Of a DNA stretch of 26,345 nucleotides, positions 1 through 6,168 are shown piece by piece (within the stretch, counting starts at the first letter, position 1; the number at the start of each line of letters is the position of its first letter). Position numbers and translations under genes: made by a program. Source of the DNA: Actinomycetota bacterium (GTDB lineage Bacteria > Actinomycetota > Thermoleophilia > Solirubrobacterales > Thermoleophilaceae); NCBI GenBank assembly GCA_005885165.1, contig VAXR01000022.1, positions 1 through 26,345 on the forward strand, given 5' to 3'. The notes beneath the pieces were generated by a model. That model made no database searches, was not told the DNA's origin, and was given only the letters and a program-made list of their open reading frames with translations.

Positions 1-225
1 CCTGTCGTCCCGGTGCTGATCGGGGACGACTGGCAGGCGGCGCAGATGTGGAAGGCGCTGTTCGACGCGGGCGTGTACGTGAACGTGGCGCTCTACCCCG
101 CCGTGGAGCGGGGAGGCGCGCTACTGCGGACGAGCGTGATGGCGACGCACGAGCGGGAGCATCTGGATCGCGCGCTCGGGGCGTTTGAGGCGTGTGGCGG
201 GGTGGCGGAGGAGGGGCCCGCCTAG
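1..225 (+). CDS. PLP-dependent aminotransferase, AONS/KBL family, C-terminal fragment
   Basis: Only the last 74 codons are in the window; the reading frame is open from base 1 and ends at TAG 223-225. The fragment matches the C-terminal small domain of class II alpha-oxoamine synthases (8-amino-7-oxononanoate synthase, 2-amino-3-ketobutyrate CoA ligase and relatives). The recognisable parts are PVVPVLIGDD at the start, an ALFDAGVYVN segment, YPAV, and LLRTSVMATHEREHLD, which contains the conserved Arg of the small domain. These enzymes use pyridoxal phosphate to condense an amino acid with an acyl-CoA in the cytoplasm. The exact substrate cannot be told from this part because the PLP lysine and acyl-CoA binding region lie upstream. 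It converges with pyruvate kinase on the other strand. The family is fairly sure; the reaction is not. Confidence 0.8.
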   Translation, partial: PVVPVLIGDDWQAAQMWKALFDAGVYVNVALYPAVERGGALLRTSVMATHEREHLDRALGAFEACGGVAEEGPA

Positions 226-335
226 TTCTCGTCCCCCTCGGGTCTGCGTTCCGCTCTTACGCGGACCAGTGGTCAGGCCTCTCCCGGAAGGGCGACGAAG
301 GAGGTGGGGTTCGGAGCCGCCGCGGCGAGGAAGGT

Positions 336-431
336 GCGGATCCTTGCCTGTCTGCCGAGTCCCAGTTCAATGAGCTGGGAGTGTGCGACTACACCGTGCT
401 GACGCAGGGCGAGTGCGGCAACGGCTCCATC
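336..431 (-). pseudogene. Remnant of an AbiEi/DUF559-type N-terminal domain
   Basis: The minus-strand translation contains AVAALALRQHGVVAHSQLIE followed by LGLGRQARIR. From memory of the family this closely resembles the N-terminal winged-helix segment of AbiEi-like antitoxin and DUF559 proteins, which are often numerous in soil actinobacteria. The usual continuation (a basic loop, then an HRVHRGVYAVG-like segment) is missing. After about 32 residues the frame runs into unrelated sequence and stops at 273. No credible start codon or ribosome binding site lies just upstream; a 13-bp inverted repeat sits there instead. I read this as a decayed or truncated copy. It could also be chance similarity, since the stretch is short. 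Confidence 0.4.
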
Positions 432-435
432 ACCT

Positions 436-474
436 GCCCGGAGTTGTTGTCGTATATCGAAAACAACTCCGGGC
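436..474. terminator. 13-bp perfect inverted repeat, candidate terminator
   Basis: The left arm 436-448 (GCCCGGAGTTGTT) pairs perfectly with the right arm 462-474 across a 13-base loop. It lies in the gap between the convergent aminotransferase (+) and pyruvate kinase (-) genes, so it can fold in transcripts from either side. No T-run follows on either strand, which is common for terminators in high-GC actinobacteria. Confidence 0.5.
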
Positions 475-475
475 A

Positions 476-501
476 CGTCTTCAGGGTGCCGCCTGAAGAC
501 G
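476..501. terminator. 10-bp perfect hairpin next to the 436-474 repeat
   Basis: The arm 476-485 (CGTCTTCAGG) pairs perfectly with 492-501 across the 6-base loop GTGCCG. It starts two bases after the 436-474 hairpin ends, so the two form a tandem pair about 65 bases past the pyruvate kinase stop codon. The likely role is transcription termination or 3'-end protection for the minus-strand transcript. There is no U-tract. Confidence 0.45.
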
Positions 502-567
502 CACAGCGGGGTTACGGACGTAACGATTTGCGTCTGGAAGCGTGACGCGTGGGCGCGCCTCCCTTGA

Positions 568-1980
568 CTACTCCACCCGCTGGACCTTGAACAGGTTCGT
601 CCCGCCGGCAAGGCCCGCCGGGAGACCCGCCGTAATCCCGATCTTGTCTCCGGGCTCGCATAGCCCCTCGTCGCGGGCTGCCCGGGCGCACGCCTCGAGC
701 AGCTCCGGCGTGTCGTGCGGCTCTTCCATCAGCCTGCCGCGCACGCCCCAGTAGATCCCGCAGCGGCGGACCACCTCGATCCGCGGCGATAGCGCCAGCG
801 TTGGGACCTGCGGCCGGTGGGAGGAGATCAGCCGCGCCGTCTTGCCGGTGAGCGTCGGGCAGACGAGCGCCTTCAGCCCGAGCTGATAGACGGCGCCCAC
901 CGCGCCGAAGGCGATCGAGGCCGAGTCGTCGCCGCCGCGCAGGCCGCGCTCGGTGAGGAGCCGCCAGTACGGCAGCTCGCGCTCCGTGGCCCGGGCGATC
1001 GAGGCCATCATCTCGACTGCGCCGGCCGGGTCGCGCCCGATCGCCGTCTCCTGGGACAGCATCACGGCGTCGGTCCCGTCGAAGATGGCGTTCGCCACGT
1101 CTGCCACCTCGGCGCGGGTCGGGCGCGTGGAGCTCACCATCGACTCGAGCATCTGCGTGGCGGTGATGCAGGGCTTCGCCTTCTGGCCGGCGACGTGCAG
1201 CAGGCGCTTCTGCACGAGCGGAACCTCCTCGATCGGCAGCTCGATGCCCAGGTCTCCGCGCGCGATCATGATCGCGTCCGCCGCCTCCACGACCTCGTCG
1301 GCGTTGGCGGCCGCCTGGGGCTTCTCGATCTTCGCGATCACCGGGATGTCGCTCTCGTGGGCGGCCAGCCGCTCTCGCACCGGCTGGAGGTCGTCGGCCC
1401 GGCGGATGAACGACAGGGCCATCAGGTCGACCCCCATCTCGACGCCCGCGTCGATCATCGCCAGGTCCGCCTCGCTCACCGCGGGGAGGGACATCGTGAC
1501 GTTCGGGAGGTTCAGTCCCTGGCGGGAGGCGACCGCCCCTCCCACCTCGACCTCCACCTCGACGTCGCCGTCCCGGACCTCGCACACCCGCAACCGGATC
1601 GCCCCGTCCGCCAAGTAGACGATGTCGTCCTCGGCCACCAGCTCGGCGAACCCGGGCCAGGCGACCGGAAGCCGCGTGGCGTCGCCCTCAACCTGCTTGG
1701 GCGTGAGGACGACCCGCGACTCGGTCTCGAGTTGGATCAGGTCGCCGGCCACGGGCCCCAGCCGGAGCTTCGGCCCCGGGATGTCCTGCAGCACCGCGAC
1801 CTCGCGGTCGGCGGCGGCCGCCGCCCGGCGCACGCGAGCCACCGTCTCGGCGTGCTCCTCCGGATCGCCGTGGGCGAAGTTCAGGCGCGCCACGTCCATC
1901 CCGGCCCGCACCATGGCCTCCAGCACGTCGGGCTCGCGCGAGGCCGGTCCGATCGTCGCCACGATCTTGGTGGACCGCAT
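568..1980 (-). CDS. pyk: Pyruvate kinase
   Basis: This gene encodes 470 residues, the usual length for a bacterial pyruvate kinase, which converts phosphoenolpyruvate and ADP to pyruvate and ATP at the end of glycolysis. The N-terminus has the family opening MRSTKIVATIGPAS, then VARLNFAHGD. The active-site block is IPVIAKIEKPQAAANADEVV, with the catalytic Lys in AKIEKP. It is followed by IMIARGDLGIELP (metal/substrate Glu and Asp region), ITATQMLESM, and RPTRAEVADVANAIFDGTDA. The C-terminal third fits the regulatory domain. The open frame extends 33 codons upstream to a TTG at 2079, but that stretch does not look like a pyruvate kinase and the family N-terminus begins at ATG 1978-1980. No good Shine-Dalgarno sits at normal distance. 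A TATACA box ends six bases before the ATG, so the mRNA may be leaderless. Confidence 0.95.
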   Translation of the reverse strand: MRSTKIVATIGPASREPDVLEAMVRAGMDVARLNFAHGDPEEHAETVARVRRAAAAADREVAVLQDIPGPKLRLGPVAGDLIQLETESRVVLTPKQVEGDATRLPVAWPGFAELVAEDDIVYLADGAIRLRVCEVRDGDVEVEVEVGGAVASRQGLNLPNVTMSLPAVSEADLAMIDAGVEMGVDLMALSFIRRADDLQPVRERLAAHESDIPVIAKIEKPQAAANADEVVEAADAIMIARGDLGIELPIEEVPLVQKRLLHVAGQKAKPCITATQMLESMVSSTRPTRAEVADVANAIFDGTDAVMLSQETAIGRDPAGAVEMMASIARATERELPYWRLLTERGLRGGDDSASIAFGAVGAVYQLGLKALVCPTLTGKTARLISSHRPQVPTLALSPRIEVVRRCGIYWGVRGRLMEEPHDTPELLEACARAARDEGLCEPGDKIGITAGLPAGLAGGTNLFKVQRVE

Positions 1981-1986
1981 CGGGGA

Positions 1987-1992
1987 TGTATA
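1987..1992 (-). promoter_or_regulatory. Candidate -10 box for leaderless pyk
   Basis: On the minus strand TATACA is followed by six bases and then the pyk ATG, which would place the transcription start on the A of the start codon. The -35 region at the proper distance (near CTTCGA) is poor, so this is a weak promoter call. It rests on the spacing and on the lack of a well-placed Shine-Dalgarno. Confidence 0.3.
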
Positions 1993-2060
1993 CACCTCTG
2001 CGGGGACCTCGAAGTTGCCGCATGCGGAAGGCCTCGGGTACCCGAACGAGGACGCCCCAG

Positions 2061-2080
2061 CTTGTCCATTTTCGGACAAG
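2061..2080. promoter_or_regulatory. 7-bp inverted repeat in the pyk-mihF divergent region, possible operator
   Basis: CTTGTCC (2061-2067) and GGACAAG (2074-2080) form a perfect inverted repeat around ATTTTC. The size and symmetry suit a dimeric regulator site, about 80 bases upstream of the pyk start codon. It could also fold as a small hairpin in a longer pyk leader. A second small repeat, CCGCT-CTT-AGCGG, lies at 2101-2113. I do not recognise either as a known operator. Confidence 0.3.
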
Positions 2081-2133
2081 GAAAAGCTCCGACGAAAAGG
2101 CCGCTCTTAGCGGACCGGCCGCTCGGCCGGGCA

Positions 2134-2163
2134 TTGACCGCCGGCGGCAAGTCCGCTTAGTTT
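2134..2163 (+). promoter_or_regulatory. Weak candidate promoter for mihF
   Basis: TTGACC (2134-2139, five of six bases of the -35 consensus) is followed by 18 bases and TAGTTT (2158-2163, three of six bases of the -10 consensus). It would give a leader of about 115 bases before the mihF ATG. The -10 is poor, so confidence is low. No other pair in 1981-2283 is clearly better. Confidence 0.2.
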
Positions 2164-2271
2164 CGTCTCAGTTGCACCGGACCGTCAATGGGTTGCAAGC
2201 GGAGAGGCAGCTCAGTCGACTAGCTCGCTGGCGGGCCGGCCATAGGCACACCTGGGAACGACCACGGATCT

Positions 2272-2278
2272 GGGGAGG
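2272..2278 (+). promoter_or_regulatory. Ribosome binding site of mihF
   Basis: GGGGAGG lies five bases before ATG 2284. It decides this start over the in-frame ATG at 2299, which has no such site. Confidence 0.75.
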
Positions 2279-2283
2279 ATCGG

Positions 2284-2646
2284 ATGGGCGAACATGCCAT
2301 GTCGAGCGCTGCGCCGCAACACCTGCAGGCGCTTCAGATTGCCAACCGGGTCCGGCTCGCCCGGGCCGGGCTTAAGCGCCGGGTTGCGGGCGGGGAGACC
2401 TCAGCGGCTGAGGTCATTCTGGAGTGCCCCTGGGAGTCGGCCAGCATGGAGATCAGCGATCTCCTGATGAGCCAGCGCCGCTGGGGCCGCGCCCGCTGCC
2501 GCCGCCTCCTGCTCAACCTGGGGCTTCCCGAGAACAAGCAGCTCGGAACCCTCACCGTTCGCCAGCGACGCGCGCTGGCCGCAGTTCTCACGGCGAAGTC
2601 GACGGCACCTCGGATCCTGCCTGACGAGGCGCTGGTCACCGCCTGA
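2284..2646 (+). CDS. mihF: Actinobacterial integration host factor (mIHF-like)
   Basis: The 120-residue basic protein matches the mIHF family, a small nucleoid-associated protein of actinobacteria unrelated to enterobacterial IHF. After a short N-terminal tail comes a helical segment around RVRLARAGLKRRVAGGETSA (residues 22-41). A helix-two-turns-helix DNA-binding module follows: MEISDLLMSQRRWGRARCRR, then LLLNLGLPENKQLGTLT and VRQRRALAAVL. The order (ALL/DLL helix, G-x-A-R, LGL/LGI, then a QRxAL helix) is typical. The family turn is usually PGVG/PGLG-like; here it is QRRWG, so the turn has diverged. It probably bends DNA and affects nucleoid structure and transcription. It is a single gene, divergent from pyk, and ends at a two-way terminator shared with the long minus-strand gene run. 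Confidence 0.85.
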   Translation: MGEHAMSSAAPQHLQALQIANRVRLARAGLKRRVAGGETSAAEVILECPWESASMEISDLLMSQRRWGRARCRRLLLNLGLPENKQLGTLTVRQRRALAAVLTAKSTAPRILPDEALVTA

Positions 2647-2698
2647 CGGGACGAGCGCGGCCGTGGCGGACCCCTCGCCGCCGCGGCCGGCCGTCCCG
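2647..2698. terminator. Strong bidirectional terminator hairpin
   Basis: The core stem pairs 2658-2669 (CGGCCGTGGCGG) with 2678-2689 over an 8-base loop: 12 pairs, one of them G-T. An outer 7-bp stem pairs CGGGACG (2647-2653) with CGTCCCG (2692-2698). The structure fills the 60-bp gap between the stops of mihF (+) and the VOC gene (-), so it can end transcription from both sides. There is no U-tract. Confidence 0.7.
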
Positions 2699-2706
2699 GT
2701 CACCTA

Positions 2707-3195
2707 CTAGCCGATGAACCTACCCCCGAGCTGATCGAGCGGCTCGTCGACGGTGAAGCCCGGCCCTCGCGTGGCGATCTCGATGATGTGCCCGTCGGGG
2801 TCGCGCAGGTAGATCGAGCGGAAGTACGTTCGGTCGAGCGGCTCGGTGCACCCGATTCCCCGCGATTGAAGGTAGGAGCGCCACCCCTCGAGCTCCTCGG
2901 AGGTCTCGACCACCAGTGCGAAGTGGTGCGTGGATCCGCGCCCGACCGCGCCCTGCTCCATCTGCGGGTACTCCATGCACGTGATCACCGTGCCAGGCGC
3001 GCCCGTACCGTCGCCGAAGTAGAAGTGACGGGCGCTGCGGTCGTCGGCGTTGACCGTCTGCTTGACGAGGCGCATGCCGAGGACGTCGCGGTAGAAGGCG
3101 ACCGACCGGTCGAGGCTCGTGCAGATGAGCGTGATGTGGTGGATGCCCCGGAGCTGGAGCCGGCGGGGCTCGGACGGCGTGGCTTCCGCGCTCAC
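2707..3195 (-). CDS. VOC-superfamily (glyoxalase/ring-cleaving dioxygenase-like) protein
   Basis: This 162-residue protein has one vicinal-oxygen-chelate module made of two beta-alpha-beta-beta-beta repeats. The metal ligands can be placed: His20 in RGIHHITL, His91 in STHHFALV and Glu139 in DPDGHIIEIA. The sequence YRDVLGMRLVKQTVNADD and the ending GPGFTVDEPLDQLG resemble the first half of PcpA/MhqO-like extradiol dioxygenases. Those proteins normally have two modules (about 310 residues), so this is a half-size relative. The substrate cannot be assigned. It starts with GTG 3193-3195, which overlaps the stop of the upstream membrane-protein gene as GTGA and implies translational coupling. It is the last gene of the minus-strand run. 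Confidence 0.8.
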   Translation of the reverse strand: MSAEATPSEPRRLQLRGIHHITLICTSLDRSVAFYRDVLGMRLVKQTVNADDRSARHFYFGDGTGAPGTVITCMEYPQMEQGAVGRGSTHHFALVVETSEELEGWRSYLQSRGIGCTEPLDRTYFRSIYLRDPDGHIIEIATRGPGFTVDEPLDQLGGRFIG

Positions 3196-3575
3196 TTGCC
3201 GGAAAGCAACGGGACGGGGGCGGCGCCGGACAGGAAGAAGAACCAGACGCTGAAGCCCACTAGCGCGACCGTGGCGCTTACGACCATCACTCCCTCGAGG
3301 GCCGCCTGCCCGTAGCTCTCCCGCCCTCGGGCGGCGCGGAGCTCGCCGTGCTTGCGATTCATCCAGCCGAGGATCGGTACGAGCGTGCCGATCCCCACGA
3401 TCAGCGCGCCGGCCATCGCGAGCAGCGCTGCGCCGAGCGACTGCGTGGCGCCCTGGACGCGCGATCCGAGGTAGAGGCAGCCGAGCGGAAGGCCGACCCA
3501 GAGCACGAGGCTGCCGACGAACATCATCGCCAGCAAGAGCACGGCGCTCGACCCCGCCCGGACGAGGTTCTTCAC
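3192..3575 (-). CDS. Small membrane protein, three predicted TM segments
   Basis: The 127-residue protein has hydrophobic segments at about residues 9-35, 47-72 and 91-116. Between the second and third is a basic cytoplasmic-looking loop (NRKHGELRAARGRE). I do not recognise the family and see no catalytic motif. It starts at GTG 3573-3575, nine bases after the stop of the preceding membrane-protein gene, and its TGA overlaps the GTG of the VOC gene. The spacing makes it part of a translationally coupled set, and a helper or anchoring role is possible but unsupported. Confidence 0.7.
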   Translation of the reverse strand: MKNLVRAGSSAVLLLAMMFVGSLVLWVGLPLGCLYLGSRVQGATQSLGAALLAMAGALIVGIGTLVPILGWMNRKHGELRAARGRESYGQAALEGVMVVSATVALVGFSVWFFFLSGAAPVPLLSGK

Positions 3576-3584
3576 GCGCCGAAC

Positions 3585-4175
3585 CTACCTGAAGCCGAGC
3601 CCGCCGGAGCGGCGCTTGAAGGCCTGCCGCAGCAGCCAGAAGCCGATGACGAAGACGAGCCCGGCCACCGGGACCAGGAGGGTCCGTGCGAGCGTTCCCC
3701 TGCCGGCGGCGAAGTAGGTGATCGCCATCGCCGCGAATGCCGCGACGCCGGCGAGGAGGGTAGTGTGCGAGCGGAAGCCGCCGAAGTGCTCGCGGATCGA
3801 TAGCTCAAGCCCGGCGAGCGATCCCAGGACGAAGGCGGCAGTCAGCATCACGCTGCCCCGCGCGCCGCCGACGATCAGGCCGAGCACGAACAGCACGATC
3901 GCCAGCAGCACGACGAGCTCTACGAGCGGGAAGCTGCCCCACGGCGCCGGCGGCCTCTCGTCGATGCTCCGCCTCCGGGAGCGGCGCGCGGGCCGCTCGA
4001 AGCCGTCCGCACCCCGTGCGGGCGAGCCTGTGGCCGCCGCGTGGCCCGCGCGCTCCGCCCTCGCCCGGCGGGCGCGGGCGGCGTCGCGCTCCGCGCGCGA
4101 GGTGCCCGCCGGCGATGCGTCCCCCGGGGCGGCGACGCGCACGGCGGCGCTGCGCTTGCGACTGCGCTTACCCAC
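3585..4175 (-). CDS. Membrane protein with basic disordered N-terminus
   Basis: The first ~78 of 196 residues are rich in Arg, Ala, Gly and Ser (for example ARARRARAERAG) and look disordered and cytoplasmic. Four hydrophobic segments follow, at about residues 82-103, 107-125, 138-157 and 163-183, and then a short basic tail. It starts at GTG 4173-4175, three bases after the stop of the upstream gene. No enzyme motif is visible and I do not recognise the family. The Arg/Ala-rich N-terminus could partly reflect high GC content, but the frame is unbroken and the position in the gene run supports a real gene. Confidence 0.7.
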   Translation of the reverse strand: MGKRSRKRSAAVRVAAPGDASPAGTSRAERDAARARRARAERAGHAAATGSPARGADGFERPARRSRRRSIDERPPAPWGSFPLVELVVLLAIVLFVLGLIVGGARGSVMLTAAFVLGSLAGLELSIREHFGGFRSHTTLLAGVAAFAAMAITYFAAGRGTLARTLLVPVAGLVFVIGFWLLRQAFKRRSGGLGFR

Positions 4176-4178
4176 CGC

Positions 4179-4715
4179 TCACCGAGCTTGCGATACGACC
4201 GGATTGAGGGGTCGCGGACGGGGCCCGCGCCCCCCGGCTAACGGACAGCCGGAGGAGATGCGGACGCGCCACCAGTTCATCAGCATGCCCAGCAGCCCGA
4301 AGCGCGGGCGCACGTGCCACGACTTGCAGCCGCGCTCGCCGATGTCCTCGTTGCGGATCACGACCCACTTGTGCTCGTCGGGCGCGAGCAGCATCTCCTC
4401 GATCCGCCTCCGGTTGAGCTCCTCCACATAGGTGCGGTCGCTGAGCATCCGGCGGTTGTGCTCGAGGCGCTGGAGCAGCTCGTCGCGGAGCTGCTCGAGC
4501 TCCACCAGGGAGAGCACCCGCGGGCCGCCGCGGGACGGGACGTGCCAGTCGAAGCCCGTCCGCGGGTAGGTGCTGCAGAACAGCGCGCCGAGCTCGCCCT
4601 CCAGGCGGGCGATCTGCTCGCGCAGCGTCCGCCGGGCCGCGGCCTCGTCGGGACGGACCGGAACGCGGCTGACCGCCAGTGGCGTACCCGGGCGCCGTTC
4701 CATCACCTCCGCCAT
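4179..4715 (-). CDS. Conserved-looking soluble protein of unknown function
   Basis: The protein is 178 residues with no signal peptide or membrane segment. Residues 24-45 and 68-112 are charged heptad-like helices (for example LREQIARLEGELG and VELEQLRDELLQRLEHNRRM), probably coiled coil. The most distinctive part is residues 113-158, with HKWVVIRNEDIGERGCKSWH, then VRPRFGLLGMLMNWWRVRIS and SSGCPL. The two cysteines there (130 and 157) and the Trp-rich stretch suggest a folded C-terminal domain. I cannot name the family. The start at ATG 4713-4715 is fixed by a strong GAGGAGG five bases upstream (plus coordinates 4721-4727). It is separated by 74 bases from the B3/B4 gene and may begin its own translation unit. 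Confidence 0.7.
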   Translation of the reverse strand: MAEVMERRPGTPLAVSRVPVRPDEAAARRTLREQIARLEGELGALFCSTYPRTGFDWHVPSRGGPRVLSLVELEQLRDELLQRLEHNRRMLSDRTYVEELNRRRIEEMLLAPDEHKWVVIRNEDIGERGCKSWHVRPRFGLLGMLMNWWRVRISSGCPLAGGRGPRPRPLNPVVSQAR

Positions 4716-4789
4716 CGGTCCCTCCTCGCGGTTCGCTGAACGTCGATGGTACCACCGGAACCCGCTCTCCGAGCCCTTTCCAGGGGCTC

Positions 4790-5380
4790 TCAGGCGTCCC
4801 CAAGAAGCGTCTCGCGCACGATCCAGAGCGCCTCCTCGACGCTCACGTCGGGCACGCCCTTGACCTGGACCGAGGCCACGCGGATCCGCTCGGTGCGGGG
4901 GTGGACGCCCCGCCCCTCGGCCATGTCGAGGAACAGCACCGCGACCGCGCGCTCAGCGTCCGCCACGACGACCTGGCGCGAGGACAGCGGGCGACCGTCG
5001 CCGCCCAGGCGCTCGTCGGCGCCGGCGAGCCGGAGGCCAAGCGGGCCAGTGAGCGCGTCTTCGTCGAAGGCCATCACCGGAACGCTCGTCTCGACGGTCG
5101 CGATCAACATCGCGTCGTCCAGGACGTTGCGGCTCGGGAACCCGCCCGCCCGCATGCGCTCGAGTGCGATCGCCTCCACAGGGGTCCGGTGCTCGTCGGG
5201 ATCGATTCCAACCTGCCGGAAGAAGACGCGGGACGCCCACGGCACGGCCTGCTGGCTAATCGTCACCGCCTTGCCGCCCGCGTAGCGATCGGCGAGCTTC
5301 CGCAGGCGGCTCTTCACGTCGTGCAACTCCGCCGCGAGCTCCGCGGCGATCCACCCCTCCTCGAGCTCGGAGTCGATCAC
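4790..5380 (-). CDS. B3/B4 (PheRS beta-like) domain protein
   Basis: This 196-residue protein matches the stand-alone B3/B4 family, related to the tRNA-editing module of the phenylalanyl-tRNA synthetase beta subunit. Recognisable parts are FFRQVGIDPDEHRTPVEAIA and LERMRAGGFPSRNVLDDAML (about residues 53-92), a LRLAGADERLGGDGRPL segment, and the C-terminal VASVQVKGVPDVSVEEAL. Stand-alone copies are thought to clear mischarged tRNA or bind amino-acid-like ligands, but few have been tested. The open frame continues far upstream to 5974, where it only shadows the redoxin gene. I chose GTG 5378-5380 because it overlaps the redoxin stop as GTGA, a coupling pattern repeated across this strand. No link to lipid transport is obvious. 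Confidence 0.75.
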   Translation of the reverse strand: MIDSELEEGWIAAELAAELHDVKSRLRKLADRYAGGKAVTISQQAVPWASRVFFRQVGIDPDEHRTPVEAIALERMRAGGFPSRNVLDDAMLIATVETSVPVMAFDEDALTGPLGLRLAGADERLGGDGRPLSSRQVVVADAERAVAVLFLDMAEGRGVHPRTERIRVASVQVKGVPDVSVEEALWIVRETLLGDA

Positions 5381-6168
5381 AGCGGAAGCGCCCGATGCGG
5401 GAAGCGGAGAAGCGCACGCGCGTAGCGACGGAGCTGGGACTCGCTGAGCTCCGAACGCCGGGTGCCTGCCGATACGCCGCCGGCGTGGGCGAAGACCGTG
5501 GTAGGACAATCCCCGATCGCGTAAGTGTTGAAGAGGCTGGCGTCGCGGTCCAGCAGCACCGGGAACGTCCAGCCGTGGCGTCGCCTGAGCGAAGCGGCAT
5601 CGGCGAGTGAGGTCTTGCTGATAACCCCCGCGAAGTTCAACGAGGGGAACTCGCGGCGGATCCTCTGCACGCGATCGAGCTGGGAGTCGCAGCCGTTCCC
5701 GCCGTTCGCCACGAAGGTGAGGACGAGCGGCCGGCTGGTCAGCCCGCACGAGGTGACAACGCCGCTGAGCCTGACGTCGCAGGCCGACGGCACGCCGCGC
5801 GTGCGCGTGCGCTGGAGGTTGACGTCGTTGTTGTGGGTGCTGGTCACCAGCGGGGCCGCGAACGGCGGCAACCGCTTGCCGGCAAGGATCCCCATGTCGC
5901 CCTGACCTGCGTGTCGCAATGCATTTGCGCCGGCGACTATCAGCGCCAGCACGAACGCGATCCCGACCACCCACGTGTAGCGGCCGGCCGGCCGCGATGG
6001 ACGCGGCGGCGGGGGCGGCTGGGGCTCGGGCTCGCGCTCGTCGAGCTCGGCGAAGCGCTCGGCGGCGCTGCGAGCCGGGCGCCGCTCTTCGTCCGCCTCC
6101 CCCTCCATCCCCCCGTCCGGCGGCCGCCCGGGGCCGAGGTCGGCGAAACGGTCCTCGGACTCAGGCAC
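5377..6168 (-). CDS. Membrane-anchored thioredoxin-fold (TlpA/AhpC-TSA-like) protein
   Basis: The 263-residue protein has a charged, proline-rich cytoplasmic N-terminus, one membrane segment at about residues 64-83 (YTWVVGIAFVLALIVAG) and an extracytoplasmic thioredoxin-like domain from about residue 100. The usual CxxC is absent. Cys160 in FVANGGNGCDSQLD occupies the active-site position at the start of the first helix, and GDCPTTVFA (Cys221, then Pro222) carries the cis-Pro of the fold. Cys130 and Cys141 precede the domain core. This suits a peroxiredoxin-like or disulfide-exchange role outside the membrane; the partner is unknown. The GTG start (6166-6168) overlaps the RND transporter stop by eight bases, and the stop overlaps the B3/B4 start. 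An internal ATG at codon 21 is a possible later start. Confidence 0.75.
   Translation of the reverse strand: MPESEDRFADLGPGRPPDGGMEGEADEERRPARSAAERFAELDEREPEPQPPPPPRPSRPAGRYTWVVGIAFVLALIVAGANALRHAGQGDMGILAGKRLPPFAAPLVTSTHNNDVNLQRTRTRGVPSACDVRLSGVVTSCGLTSRPLVLTFVANGGNGCDSQLDRVQRIRREFPSLNFAGVISKTSLADAASLRRRHGWTFPVLLDRDASLFNTYAIGDCPTTVFAHAGGVSAGTRRSELSESQLRRYARALLRFPHRALPL

Noticed and set aside
192..545. 117-codon plus-strand open frame in the 226-567 gap
   Set aside because: There is no start context, it overlaps the end of the aminotransferase gene, it spans both hairpins, and the opposite strand shows the more convincing AbiEi-like similarity.
1981..2079. 33-codon N-terminal extension of pyruvate kinase from TTG 2079
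   Set aside because: Pyruvate kinases begin at the RSTKIVATIGP segment, and the extension covers the promoter-like region and inverted repeat.
5381..5974. Upstream extension of the B3/B4 open frame
   Set aside because: It overlaps the redoxin gene in another frame, is Arg-rich without domain similarity, and the GTGA overlap at 5377-5380 gives a better start.
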